From positions 106,595 through 170,594 of the IMG/VR virus record IMGVR_UViG_3300030099_004448: DNA of 64,000 bases, one strand, 5' to 3'. The notes beneath the pieces were generated by a model. The model ran no database searches and was not told the origin of the DNA. It saw nothing but the letters and a program-made list of their open reading frames with translations. Position numbers and translations under genes: made by a program. This DNA is from a virus. Of the stretch, positions 24,507 through 34,439 are shown one piece after another (within the stretch, counting starts at the first letter, position 1; each line of letters begins with the position of its first letter).

Positions 24507-25709
24507 TTAACTTACAAAGTTAATTGTACCTAACATGCCGCCATGAATGGTGCATTGATATACAATTGAACTGGGTCCGTCAAATGGAACGGTTAATATT
24601 TGTGTACCAGTTGTAGATCCAGTGAGAAAATTTCCTCCAGGAGAATAATTTGAACCACCACTGGTGACTCTTAAAGCAAATGGGTGACTACCTCCAGTGG
24701 AGTTCTCCAAGATATAAGTAAATCCTCTATGGAAGTAAAGAGTTGGGTTATTTGTACTGTTCAGAACACCTGGTCCAGCAAAACGATATGCAGAAGCACC
24801 ACTTGATGTAATGTAATACTTGGTAGTAAATCCTCTGTCACTACCATCACCAGTTGTGGTGTTACCTTGGAATGATGTTGCGGTTACAATTCCACTAAAG
24901 TTTTGGTTAACTGATGTTAGATATCCAGCAGATGCATGATTACCCCAACCATATGCAGTATCCCAATTAGAAACGTTAGTGTTAGCAGCAAAACCAGAAA
25001 GATCGGGTGGAGTATAAGAGAAAACTCCGTTTGAATTATTATATGAGAGTGCTGCTGTTCCAGCGGATGCAGTAGAAACAGAAAGATCTGTTAGTGCGAT
25101 ACCTCCACCACCGCCACCACCAGAATAGTTAGTAATATTACTAGTGGAGATACCTGTAATGTTTGCACCATCACCAACAAATGATGTTGCAGTGCAAATA
25201 CCAGTAATGGAAACACCATCTCCAGTGGTTTCTAATTTCTTATTTCCATCATGGTAAAGATTTACACCACCATCATTAATAAAAGATGCAAGAGTTTCTC
25301 CACCATTCTCATCAAAGAAGAAATAACTACCAGTGTTCTTAAACTTAATGTCACCATTTGAGTTCTCAAAACGACAATCATTGGGGTCATGAACAATTTT
25401 AAAATCATCACCAGCACCAAATCTCAGTTCATCATCATCACCAAGATGAACATGACTTTGGAATGTAGAAACACCAGATACACTCAGTGTCGTTGCTGTT
25501 AGGTTTGCAGGAACACTAGCACTGATATTAGTTAGATTTGATCCATCACCAACAAATGCCGTTGCAGTTATAACGCCTGCGATACTAGTATTTGTTGTTA
25601 TTGCAACCTGTTGACCACCAATATTTAAGTCACCTGCACTTTCAATGGTCGGTGTCCCTGCAGCGCCAATTACATTTAATTGTTTTACACCAAAAGGTTT
25701 TTGCGTCAT
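24507..25709 (-). CDS. Fibre-type structural protein with C-terminal cupredoxin-like domain, 400 aa
   Basis: The first 300 residues carry cyanophage fibre repeats (GVITATAFVGDGSNLTNIS, NWDTAYGWGNHASAGYLTS). From about residue 300 a distinct domain appears: TLYFHRGFTYILENSTGG-SHPFAL and YQCTIHGGMLGTI. H342, C386, H389 and M392 match the type-1 copper ligand pattern with amicyanin-like C-x2-H-x2-M spacing. It has no signal peptide, so it acts on the virion. Copper binding is inferred from residues only. Confidence 0.8.
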   Translation of the reverse strand: MTQKPFGVKQLNVIGAAGTPTIESAGDLNIGGQQVAITTNTSIAGVITATAFVGDGSNLTNISASVPANLTATTLSVSGVSTFQSHVHLGDDDELRFGAGDDFKIVHDPNDCRFENSNGDIKFKNTGSYFFFDENGGETLASFINDGGVNLYHDGNKKLETTGDGVSITGICTATSFVGDGANITGISTSNITNYSGGGGGGGIALTDLSVSTASAGTAALSYNNSNGVFSYTPPDLSGFAANTNVSNWDTAYGWGNHASAGYLTSVNQNFSGIVTATSFQGNTTTGDGSDRGFTTKYYITSSGASAYRFAGPGVLNSTNNPTLYFHRGFTYILENSTGGSHPFALRVTSGGSNYSPGGNFLTGSTTGTQILTVPFDGPSSIVYQCTIHGGMLGTINFVS

Positions 25710-25727
25710 GACACCTACTTTTTTAAC

Positions 25728-25735
25728 TATTTATT
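25728..25735 (-). promoter_or_regulatory. Late promoter, minus strand (AATAAATA)
   Basis: On the minus strand AATAAATA overlaps the stop of the protease gene and lies about 20 bases before the ATG at 25709. Confidence 0.65.
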
Positions 25736-28058
25736 CTTGGACTCTGATTGTTATATCACCAGTGAATGTGATACCATCTCCACCACCATCAATCAATTTG
25801 GTTTCGTCGGGTTCTGATCCTGTTGGAGCATCCCAAATAACAGGTGCATCACTGCCTTGGAGGGTGTATGGATCCGTCCATAACGAACTCGTATAATCTG
25901 AACCACCCTCAACACCAGAATACACTGTAGATGTTCCTGCGGAATCTGTGCTTCCCGCAAGAGGTCCATTCAAAGCCGTCTTGAACCAGTGTTTCATATC
26001 TGCCCAGGTCCAATTTCTATTGTATTCAAGTTTAGTTGCCATGATACCAACAGCAATAGGAGTTGCTGAACTTGTGCCATTGAATAATCTATCTTCAGAC
26101 TCTTCAGATTGCACTCCATTAAGAGTGTAATAAGCATCATACCTGTTGTAACTAGTACCCGCGTTGTCATCTGCTGCGGATAGACTGTCATCACATTGAG
26201 CAAAAATATCAACACCGTTTCCCATGGTGCTATAAAAAGTTTTACATTGTCTATAATAAGTTGTAAATCCAACTTCACCAGAAGCATTTTTTTGCACTCC
26301 TACTTCATCCAATGCACCGACTCCAATTCCTTTGTAGAAAGCTACTCCATTATCATCATGTCGTTTACCAATTTGTCCTGGATATCCGATCCTATTATAG
26401 AAGGGTCTGTAAGAGATTCCAGACATACTAGAATATCCTGTTCTTTTTGCATCCTCAGGAGTTTGTCCAGCAGATGCTGAATAGTAGTTATTAAAATCTG
26501 GGTGATCACCTCTTACTACTTTTTGGTCTCTATTACCAGCAGCGTAACAGAAAATAACTCCAGATTCCACAAGTTCTCTGCCAGCTTGAAGAACAGAATT
26601 ATCATATTCATATTCGATTACTAACGTATTACTATAACCAATAAGAGGTCCTACCAAACTATTATAAAATACTCCGTTTGATCCATCTAATGGTGCTTGA
26701 CCAGTTCCTGCAGAATCTCTATGATTAATATATCCACTGGTGTGAGGAGTTCTTCTATGACTCCAACTATTACTGGAAATTGTAGGATCTTTATCACCCT
26801 TTAGTGGGTTAATTGGTTTGATCTGGTGGAATACTTTTTGTAAATCAAATCCAATTTCCCAAAACACTCCAAAATCGCCATATAAATTTAGGAACCACTT
26901 ATTTGCATTATATGCCCAACCATATTGTCTACCATATGCTTGTGAAGCGCATGGAGTTCCATGAAAACCATCATTGTCTTGATATGCAGTATTACTACCG
27001 TTAGCCCTTGCTCTTGTATAATTTGTAGTTACAAGAATAGAACCAAAGTCTTCGATTGAACCTGCAACAGCAGTTCCAGTGCCTATACCTTGAGTTACAA
27101 ACTTTGGCGATCTATAAGTTGTACTGTTGTTTCTCCACCAGTTTCTACCAGCTGTATCTGTAGGAACTGTAGTTCCATCCCATCTAGTTGTTAAACTGGA
27201 TGGATTTGCATTAAAGAAGTCTGGGTCCAAATAATATGGAGCATCTAAAACTAAATCCAGAAGATCACATGTACCGACTGTCGTAGAGATACCACTGTTA
27301 GATAATTTATTGCCACCAACATAATTTTGTGGAGTGTCTGAAGTAGTGAGTGTGCTAATACCCAAAGTATTTTGGAATTCAATATGACCAAACCACATAT
27401 CTTGGTCGCATACAATAACGTCTACATCTTTACCAGTTCCATATTGTGGTATCTGACTACCAAGTTGAGTGTATGATCCTGTTGTAGAAGCGACTCCATC
27501 TTGGTTTGCGCCATTAGACCACCAACCACTAACCCAAGGACTTTCTTTTTGAACATGTCTCAACAGTTGCGCTGACCCTCGGTTCTTTAAATTTGAACCA
27601 GGACTATTTGATAGATAACTATTTCGATTCGCATAACCCTGACACCAAACATTAGATGCATATCTATTTTCTTTAGTCAAACTTTCAATCAAATCATCAG
27701 GATTATCCATATAAGTTCCTGGATATGCAGCGGCATTTATAGTTACATTTGCAACACCAGGATGATTTCTTAACTGTTCAACTTCGTCATCATCTAGTAA
27801 ATAAATTCCTCTGACATCACTGTGATTACATGCACTTGGACAGTCCACACTCCTAGATGGAATATTATCCTCAAGGGTTCCATCTTGCATTAAGATTTCA
27901 TGAACATGTTTCCAGTCTTCTTTTGTATGACAATAAACACCATATTCTTTTTTTGCTCCCGATTCCGTTGGTTCTTTTGTGTAAGTTTCTTTTCTAGCTT
28001 CAAATGCAACTCTTCTTTGTTCCAACCAATCTTCGTAACCTGCTTCAGTAGAAATCAT
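25731..28058 (-). CDS. Subtilisin-like serine protease (S8 family), 775 aa
   Basis: All catalytic parts are visible: Asp region DVIVCDQDMWFGHIEF (D218/D220), His in GFHGTPCASQAYG (H366), oxyanion Asn in CYAAGN (N509) and Ser in FNGTSSATPIAVGIMA (S663). DDDEVEQLRNHPGVANV at about 90-106 looks like the I9 propeptide tail. There is no signal peptide. It sits between two fibre genes with a strong GAGGAGGG ribosome site, so it is likely virion-associated: a fibre maturation or surface-digesting enzyme. Target unknown. Confidence 0.85.
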   Translation of the reverse strand: MISTEAGYEDWLEQRRVAFEARKETYTKEPTESGAKKEYGVYCHTKEDWKHVHEILMQDGTLEDNIPSRSVDCPSACNHSDVRGIYLLDDDEVEQLRNHPGVANVTINAAAYPGTYMDNPDDLIESLTKENRYASNVWCQGYANRNSYLSNSPGSNLKNRGSAQLLRHVQKESPWVSGWWSNGANQDGVASTTGSYTQLGSQIPQYGTGKDVDVIVCDQDMWFGHIEFQNTLGISTLTTSDTPQNYVGGNKLSNSGISTTVGTCDLLDLVLDAPYYLDPDFFNANPSSLTTRWDGTTVPTDTAGRNWWRNNSTTYRSPKFVTQGIGTGTAVAGSIEDFGSILVTTNYTRARANGSNTAYQDNDGFHGTPCASQAYGRQYGWAYNANKWFLNLYGDFGVFWEIGFDLQKVFHQIKPINPLKGDKDPTISSNSWSHRRTPHTSGYINHRDSAGTGQAPLDGSNGVFYNSLVGPLIGYSNTLVIEYEYDNSVLQAGRELVESGVIFCYAAGNRDQKVVRGDHPDFNNYYSASAGQTPEDAKRTGYSSMSGISYRPFYNRIGYPGQIGKRHDDNGVAFYKGIGVGALDEVGVQKNASGEVGFTTYYRQCKTFYSTMGNGVDIFAQCDDSLSAADDNAGTSYNRYDAYYTLNGVQSEESEDRLFNGTSSATPIAVGIMATKLEYNRNWTWADMKHWFKTALNGPLAGSTDSAGTSTVYSGVEGGSDYTSSLWTDPYTLQGSDAPVIWDAPTGSEPDETKLIDGGGDGITFTGDITIRVQE

Positions 28059-28070
28059 TTCTTACCCTCC

Positions 28071-31000
28071 TCAAAGCATTTTGTTTGCACTGAATCTGTA
28101 AGTAGTAACTCCAGATATTCCAGTTAAAGGAACTAAGTTCACTTGAATTTGACCTGCAGCAACAGAAACTGATATATCTGCTATTCGATTTGGTTCATAC
28201 ATTACTCCATATTCCGATACATATGCGGTTGTTCCCACACCCATCACTAGTGCTTTTTGTGCCTGATAGTTATTACCATTGATGATGTGTATTGTGTATT
28301 CTGCTGTTACGAAATCATCAACGTAAACATCCATTTCATGAGGTGTTCCTGCAGAGGCTGTGAACGATGATGATGCAACTCCACTACCCTGATATACAGA
28401 GTTCTTGACTTGTAATACAGCATCGCCAACTGGATTTGTAGTTCCTAGACCGATTGATCCACCACCATCAACCAGGGAAACACCATTCGTAGCTGTGTTG
28501 AACAAAAGTCCTGCGTCGGGTATTGCCCAAGCACCATCACCCCTGAGGAATGTAGAACTGCTTGGAGTTCCACTAGATGCAAGTCTGTTTACACCAACTG
28601 TACCAGAAGCGAGGGCGCCAGCATTTAAGTTTGTGATAGAAGAACCATCACCACTTAGAGTACTTGCAGTTAGTCCAGTGCAATTAAGGTTTGTGGTTTG
28701 TAGGATATTGGAGAGTGGATTGAAATAAAGGACACCACTATCAACTTCAAGTTCTCTGTAACCACCACCAGACTGAGTATCTCTTAAGAATGGGATTAGT
28801 TTATTTTCATTATTGTCTGTAGATTCATAGATGTAAGAGAACGTTGTTGATCCAATACCAGCGCCGCCAGTCTGATCTGTCACCCAAGCATAATCAGAAC
28901 CATTCCAACTTAAGATCTGATTGGTAGTTGCAGTGCCAACATTAAGGTGAGTATCTACGTCATTATTTGTGAAGGAACCGCCTCCACCTTCACCAGCAGA
29001 GTATCCTATGATCTGAGATGTGGTGATACCAGTTATTTGTGAACCAATACCAATGAACTCTGTTGCGGAAAGAGTTCCAGTGACTGTCGCGCCAATACTA
29101 GTGGTTTCTAATTTCTTAGAACCATTCCACCAAAGTTCTACAGATCCACCCGAATTAAATACACCTAAATTGACATCGCTAGGATTTTTAATCTGAAGAG
29201 AACTACTCTTTATTATCAAAGAACCTGCGCCAGTTTCCTCAATGTAACTTGTAGATCCATCACTGTAAATTTCTAATTCTATACTGTCACCAAATCTTAA
29301 TCTATCATTATTCCCAAGAGATATGCTAGAACTGAATGATACATTACTAGTAAATGTAGAATCACCACTAACGTTTAGACGATTAAAGGAAGAAGATCCC
29401 GTGGTAGCAATACCAACTATACCAGTAATAAAACCAGCATCATTGATTAACTCACTTGTACTAGTAGCTGAGGTTGTAATATATCCAGCAGCCCCATGAT
29501 CTCCCCAACTGTAAGAAGTATCCCAATTAGAAATTTGTGTGGGTGTAATTGTTGATGCGGTTCCTGTATATGATGGAACTGTTACTGTTGCAATATCTCC
29601 AGTTACTGATGCAGTGATTCCAGTACCCACAAAGTTTAGAGTTTTTGCAGATCCTACTAGAGATCCCTCATCCCTAATACTGAGAGATACGTCAGTTGCT
29701 GCAACTCCTGTGAGTCCAGAACCGTCTCCAACAAAATTGGTTGCAGTAATAATACCAGTGATGTTTTGATTACCAGTCTGAGTTAAGTCAGCCGTAATTT
29801 CTACTTCATTAGTAAACGAATCGAGAATAAGGTTTCCTGATTGGGTAGTAATTCTATTTGTTTGATTACCTGCTATAATGAGATTGCCAGCATCAACTCT
29901 AGGTGCGCTTATGTCATTGAGTGCTAGATCTATGCCACCACTCATGGTGACAATTCCAGTGAATGTAGTTCCTCCCGTGGTTACAAATCCAACTGTTGCA
30001 TTATTGACATAACCTTCAGATGCAAGTCCTGCGACAATACCAGATGTTACAAAACCTGCATTGTTTGTTAGATCGCTGGTGTCTGATGGAATGGTAGGTT
30101 TATCTTGTAAATCAACATAACTACCAGAGAAAGTCTTGATACCAATTTGAGTATCAACATAGTTTGTAACGTATGCAGTGGTTGTGAATCCTCTACTTAA
30201 AACATAACCATCCGTCACAAAACCAACGATTGCATTGTTCACATACCCCGTGGTCGCCATGCCAACAATGGCATTATCAACATAACCTTCGGATGCGAGA
30301 CCTACGATAGAAGTTGTTGTGGCGTATCCTGTGAGGTTTGGTGGGGTATATTCAAATACACCTGTTACCTGATTATATGTAAGTCCTGCAGAACCTGGTG
30401 AGTTTTGAGTTACAGATAGATCGGAGTATCCTATACCTGCTCCACCAGATCCTCCGATATCTGCAGCAGCCTGCCAAGTGTCACCAGACCATTTGAGAAC
30501 ATGTCCAATTGTTGGTGATGGTGCGTTTACATCATTCAGATCACTGATCTGTGTGGGGATACCTGGTCTGCCAGATAGGTCACTATATGCACCAGAGAAA
30601 GTTCTGATACCGATTTGAGCATCGACATAAGTTATTGCAGCATAGTTGCCGATATTACTGATGTTTAATGTTGTAATTCCAGTAATTCCAGAACCATCAC
30701 CAATGAGTGATGTTGCGGTAAGAACGCCGAGATTGATTCCCTTAGTTGTACTATTACCAAGTCCTAGAACATCATCGATGGTTTGAGTTTCAGTATATGA
30801 TGTGAGATAACCAACCGTTGCGTGATTACCCCAGTTATATGATGCATTCCAATTATTAATATCAGCAGTTCCAATTCCTAGTGCGATTGGTGTTTCTCTT
30901 TCCCACTTACTAGTTGAAAAATTATATCTAAGAATATTACCGTCCCACCCAGAGTCGGGGAGATCATCTAAAGTATCACTGAGATCTGTAAGTTTACTGT

Positions 31001-31955
31001 TAATATCTAATAACTGAATCCATGCACCAGCATGTGAAAAATAACCATGTCCAGTTTCATGAACATGTGCAAACATGCCATGATATGTACTTGGACTTAC
31101 TGTGTTCAGTCCACTAAGAGTTGCCCAAACGTTAGAGTAATATAGTTTATCTGCAGTAAGAGATCCTACAGTTATGTCTCTACTGGTTGAACTTCCTAAA
31201 CTAACAACATCATCTAGTGTTTGTGTCTCTGTATATGATGTGAGATATCCTGCTGCACCGTGATCTCCCCAACCATATGCACTATTCCAGTTTGTAATAT
31301 CTGCGGTAGTAATTCCACTGTATGGATATGTTGGCCAAGATACTGATACTGTTGATATACCTTCACTGACAGGTGTTAGGTCCAGATTAGGACCAAAGTC
31401 TAGTTTTGTTACATCACCTATGGTTACATTATCATCGCGAACTTCGACGCCAGCTATACCTCCTCCGCCGCCAGTTCCACCTGCTCCGATGATACTTGAC
31501 GCAACAGAAATATTAACTCTACCTCTACCGTCTGGAGCACTAACCTCAATATTCTCTGCAAAATTTAATTCTTTTGCAATACCTCTTCTAGTTCCATCTT
31601 CATAAACATCAATACCTGCACTTGTTGCAGTGACATTTGTTAGTTGAGATCCATCTCCAAAGAATTGGAGAGCAGTTACAATTCCAGCAACCTCTAGATC
31701 TGTAACTTGGATTGACTGAACTGTTGAAACACCCGTATTTGTTAGTCCAGAAACCTCAATAGATGGTGTACCTGTAAGGTTTTGTGTAAGAGTAGAAATG
31801 CCCGCAGTACTTGCATAACTGATTACGTTTGCACCATCTCCGAGGGTGTTGTAGATCTCCGTAAAATTATCATTAACCTTGGACAGACCCGTTCTTAACG
31901 GATCTCCAGTTCCATCATTGGGAGCGTTTCCTATGTTAATAACACGTTTAGACAT
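28071..31955 (-). CDS. Giant tail-fibre-like structural protein, 1294 aa
   Basis: The N-terminus INIGNAPNDGTGDPLR...VNDNFTEIYNTLGDG is homologous to the fibre at 6134. The body repeats modules such as ITNWNSAYGWGDHGAAGYLTS, TATNFVGDGSGLTG and ETQTLDDVVSLG. A tip domain follows from about residue 1180 (SVYQGSGVASSSF). It is read from a late promoter. Shared modules with 6134-10240 and 24507-25709 show duplication and recombination among the fibre genes, a route to host-range change. Confidence 0.85.
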   Translation of the reverse strand: MSKRVINIGNAPNDGTGDPLRTGLSKVNDNFTEIYNTLGDGANVISYASTAGISTLTQNLTGTPSIEVSGLTNTGVSTVQSIQVTDLEVAGIVTALQFFGDGSQLTNVTATSAGIDVYEDGTRRGIAKELNFAENIEVSAPDGRGRVNISVASSIIGAGGTGGGGGIAGVEVRDDNVTIGDVTKLDFGPNLDLTPVSEGISTVSVSWPTYPYSGITTADITNWNSAYGWGDHGAAGYLTSYTETQTLDDVVSLGSSTSRDITVGSLTADKLYYSNVWATLSGLNTVSPSTYHGMFAHVHETGHGYFSHAGAWIQLLDINSKLTDLSDTLDDLPDSGWDGNILRYNFSTSKWERETPIALGIGTADINNWNASYNWGNHATVGYLTSYTETQTIDDVLGLGNSTTKGINLGVLTATSLIGDGSGITGITTLNISNIGNYAAITYVDAQIGIRTFSGAYSDLSGRPGIPTQISDLNDVNAPSPTIGHVLKWSGDTWQAAADIGGSGGAGIGYSDLSVTQNSPGSAGLTYNQVTGVFEYTPPNLTGYATTTSIVGLASEGYVDNAIVGMATTGYVNNAIVGFVTDGYVLSRGFTTTAYVTNYVDTQIGIKTFSGSYVDLQDKPTIPSDTSDLTNNAGFVTSGIVAGLASEGYVNNATVGFVTTGGTTFTGIVTMSGGIDLALNDISAPRVDAGNLIIAGNQTNRITTQSGNLILDSFTNEVEITADLTQTGNQNITGIITATNFVGDGSGLTGVAATDVSLSIRDEGSLVGSAKTLNFVGTGITASVTGDIATVTVPSYTGTASTITPTQISNWDTSYSWGDHGAAGYITTSATSTSELINDAGFITGIVGIATTGSSSFNRLNVSGDSTFTSNVSFSSSISLGNNDRLRFGDSIELEIYSDGSTSYIEETGAGSLIIKSSSLQIKNPSDVNLGVFNSGGSVELWWNGSKKLETTSIGATVTGTLSATEFIGIGSQITGITTSQIIGYSAGEGGGGSFTNNDVDTHLNVGTATTNQILSWNGSDYAWVTDQTGGAGIGSTTFSYIYESTDNNENKLIPFLRDTQSGGGYRELEVDSGVLYFNPLSNILQTTNLNCTGLTASTLSGDGSSITNLNAGALASGTVGVNRLASSGTPSSSTFLRGDGAWAIPDAGLLFNTATNGVSLVDGGGSIGLGTTNPVGDAVLQVKNSVYQGSGVASSSFTASAGTPHEMDVYVDDFVTAEYTIHIINGNNYQAQKALVMGVGTTAYVSEYGVMYEPNRIADISVSVAAGQIQVNLVPLTGISGVTTYRFSANKML

Positions 31956-31986
31956 TAAAACTCCGCCCTATGTCCCTATTTTATTA

Positions 31987-31994
31987 TATTTATC
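31987..31994 (-). promoter_or_regulatory. Late promoter, minus strand (GATAAATA)
   Basis: GATAAATA on the minus strand, 31 bases before the ATG of the giant fibre gene. It lies back to back with a plus-strand late promoter six bases away. Confidence 0.7.
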
Positions 31995-31999
31995 GTACA

Positions 32000-32007
32000 C
32001 ATAAATA
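32000..32007 (+). promoter_or_regulatory. Late promoter, plus strand (CATAAATA)
   Basis: CATAAATA, 15 bases before the ATG at 32023. With the minus-strand motif it makes a divergent late promoter pair. Confidence 0.6.
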
Positions 32008-32022
32008 AGAAAGTTCTCGATT

Positions 32023-32142
32023 ATGTTGATGAAAAAAATGATTGAAGATCTCATGGAAGTCTTCCAAGAATGGAGACAAGATAGAGCATTTAAAAAGAGA
32101 TTGAAAAAACAACAGAAACGTGATCCATTTATTTACAAATGA
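32023..32142 (+). CDS. Small basic protein, 39 aa
   Basis: MLMKKMIEDLMEVFQEW followed by a Lys/Arg-rich tail (FKKRLKKQQKRD). It overlaps the next gene through ATGATG. Ribosome site is weak. An amphipathic basic helix of unknown function. Confidence 0.45.
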   Translation: MLMKKMIEDLMEVFQEWRQDRAFKKRLKKQQKRDPFIYK

Positions 32143-33605
32143 TGACTAGATGGGGAATCTCCGCGAATAGTCACAACGCTGCATTAAGTGTATTCGTTGG
32201 AGATCGATTAGTCTTCGCTTCTTCAAGTGAAAGATACAGTAAACTTAAGAATGATGCTCATCTATGTAAAGCTTTAGTGGATGAGGCCATGTGGTGGGGG
32301 AAACCTCATGAGATTTATTGGTATGAAAATCCCAAACTGAAATCATATAGACAGTTTCTTGCGGGTCAAAAAGTACCTAAGGGGGAAAACAATATAAGAA
32401 AATATATTGAAAAGTATATTGGAGATATTCCGATCCGATATACAACTCACCACAAGAGTCATGCGGCCGCAGGTTACTATACAAGTGAATTTGATAATGC
32501 TGCAGTCGTTGTATTAGACGCAATAGGAGAGTTTGAAACTTTTACTATTTGGAAAGGTCGCGGTGATAAGTTAAGGAAAGTATATTCTCAATCATATCCT
32601 TCCAGTTTGGGTTTGTGGTATTCCGCAATGACTCAACGATGTGGATTAAAACCAAATGAGGAAGAATATATTCTCATGGGCATGTCTGCATTTGGTGATC
32701 CCGATAGACTTTATAGAGAAATATTGTCAGACTTCTTTGATCTGAATAAGAATCCCTATCGGGTGAAACATAATTTACATAAAGGTTGTTCAAACTGGAG
32801 AGAAGACCTTCATAGTCAAAAAGATATATTCGACATTGCTGCAGCGACACAGAAAGTTTATGAAAAAATACTGGAACGTGTTCTTATAAAAGCAAAATCA
32901 CTAGTGAAGAGTGAAAACTTAGTGTTTATGGGTGGGTGTGCATTAAATTGTGCTGCCAATCCTATTGCATATAAATCTTTCAAAAATGTTTGGATTATGC
33001 CTGCTCCTGGTGATGATGGTAATGCTATTGGTGCAGTTCTCGCACACCATAAAAAACACATTAAATGGCCAGGTCCATACCTAGGAAAAAATCTTGGACA
33101 CAATGTTAACAATGAGATGATTGTTGAAGATCTTCTTAGGAACAAATTGTGTGGTATTGCGAGAGGTCGTGCAGAGTTTGGTCCTAGGGCACTAGGAAAT
33201 CGCAGTCTCATTGCAGATCCTAGAGACAAAGACATCAAGGACCAAGTTAATGAGATCAAGAAGAGAGAAACATTCAGACCATTTGCTCCTGCAATTTTAG
33301 AAGAATTTGCGAGTGAATACTTTGACATGCCTTCAGAAAAAAGTCCTTACATGCAGTTGATTGCAAAATGTAGAAGACCAGATCTCTATCCCGCAATCGT
33401 TCATGTGGATGGTACTAGTAGAGTTCAAACTGTATCCAAAGAAGATAACCCCGAATTTAGAGAACTTCTGGAACTATGGTATGAAAAGACTGGTTGCCCG
33501 ATGCTTTTAAATACTTCGTTAAATATAAAAGGAGAACCCATTCTGAATAGTAAAGATCAAATTCAAGAGTGGGAAGAAAAATACAACGTTAAAATTTGGA
33601 CATGA
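32139..33605 (+). CDS. Carbamoyltransferase (NodU/CmcH/TobZ family), 488 aa
   Basis: Transfers a carbamoyl group from carbamoyl phosphate to an hydroxyl acceptor, often a sugar. Signatures: HHKSHAA near residue 105, VVLDAIGEFET, MGGCALNC, GRAEFGPRALGNRSL and LLNTSLNIKGEP. Length is slightly short for the family (about 570). ATG 32142 is an alternative start. Such genes recur in cyanophages. The acceptor might be a phage or host glycan, or a nucleoside, and the sequence does not tell. Confidence 0.9.
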   Translation: MMTRWGISANSHNAALSVFVGDRLVFASSSERYSKLKNDAHLCKALVDEAMWWGKPHEIYWYENPKLKSYRQFLAGQKVPKGENNIRKYIEKYIGDIPIRYTTHHKSHAAAGYYTSEFDNAAVVVLDAIGEFETFTIWKGRGDKLRKVYSQSYPSSLGLWYSAMTQRCGLKPNEEEYILMGMSAFGDPDRLYREILSDFFDLNKNPYRVKHNLHKGCSNWREDLHSQKDIFDIAAATQKVYEKILERVLIKAKSLVKSENLVFMGGCALNCAANPIAYKSFKNVWIMPAPGDDGNAIGAVLAHHKKHIKWPGPYLGKNLGHNVNNEMIVEDLLRNKLCGIARGRAEFGPRALGNRSLIADPRDKDIKDQVNEIKKRETFRPFAPAILEEFASEYFDMPSEKSPYMQLIAKCRRPDLYPAIVHVDGTSRVQTVSKEDNPEFRELLELWYEKTGCPMLLNTSLNIKGEPILNSKDQIQEWEEKYNVKIWT

Positions 33606-34390
33606 CAACATTAATTGCTTTCGGTGACAGTCATACTGCTGGTGCCGAAATTGAACAAAGATGGGGGCAAGGTAATATTAAAAAAGCTTACCCCGCTAAA
33701 ATTGCTAATCACTATGGAATGGACTATGAAAACTATGGTCAAGTCGGTGGTAGTAACTACTGGTTGATGAAAAAGTTTATGTCCAGAGTTCAGATAGGAC
33801 TCCGAAGAAACGAGAAGATGTTTATGGTCTTTGGTTTCTGTGAACCTGCAAGAAATTTTGTTAGTAGTGGTAGGGGAACTCTCCATGGAACTCCATACCT
33901 CTTAGGAAGATACCAAGAAGGTGTAGTAGAAGAACGTGAAAGAGTTAATGAAAAATTATTACGACTATACGAATACTGGTTGAGAGCACACACAGACGAA
34001 GAAGTTCATAGTATGTCTTTAGACATTATATGGCAGATTCAATGTATTTGCAAACAATACAATATTCCATATCTGTTTACCTCTGCTACTGATTTTTATT
34101 ACGGCGATTGGTCAAATATTGATCCAAGATATTACTATGGACATCATGCGACTAATAAAACAATCTATGAACCGAGTAGACCTGGTAATGTAATTGTTAG
34201 AGAACAATATAGTTATTGGGGTGTTGCTACAAATCATCCAGATTGGAAACATTTGAAAGATACTGATCGTTGGTCTATGCACTATCCAGAAGAATATCAT
34301 GAATACTGGGCAGGTCGCCTGATCAAGTTTATTGAGGATCAGAAGATTCTTGAAGGTAAAGTTGACAAAGCCCTACAAACATCACTATAA
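33602..34390 (+). CDS. SGNH/GDSL hydrolase-like protein, 262 aa
   Basis: The N-terminus LIAFGDSHTAGAE carries block I (GDSH) of SGNH hydrolases, with GGSNYWLMKKF further on as a possible Gly block. A C-terminal HPDWKHL...SMHYPEEYHEYWA segment offers Asp/His candidates. The start overlaps the carbamoyltransferase stop (ATGA), suggesting the two act on the same, possibly glycan, substrate. Esterase or acyl-transfer function is inferred. Confidence 0.65.
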   Translation: MTTLIAFGDSHTAGAEIEQRWGQGNIKKAYPAKIANHYGMDYENYGQVGGSNYWLMKKFMSRVQIGLRRNEKMFMVFGFCEPARNFVSSGRGTLHGTPYLLGRYQEGVVEERERVNEKLLRLYEYWLRAHTDEEVHSMSLDIIWQIQCICKQYNIPYLFTSATDFYYGDWSNIDPRYYYGHHATNKTIYEPSRPGNVIVREQYSYWGVATNHPDWKHLKDTDRWSMHYPEEYHEYWAGRLIKFIEDQKILEGKVDKALQTSL

Positions 34391-34410
34391 TGACTCTGTG
34401 GAGTTTCAGA

Positions 34411-34418
34411 AATAAATA
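34411..34418 (+). promoter_or_regulatory. Late promoter (AATAAATA)
   Basis: AATAAATA, 21 bases before the ATG at 34440. The leader contains a 7-bp inverted repeat TATAGCT/AGCTATA. Confidence 0.6.
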
Positions 34419-34439
34419 TAGCTAAACTTAAAAAGCTAT

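Noticed and set aside
28405-31605. Several plus-strand open frames (Pro/Val-rich) opposite the giant fibre gene
   Set aside because: They are antisense shadows of Gly/Thr-rich repeat codons, with no ribosome sites or independent signals.
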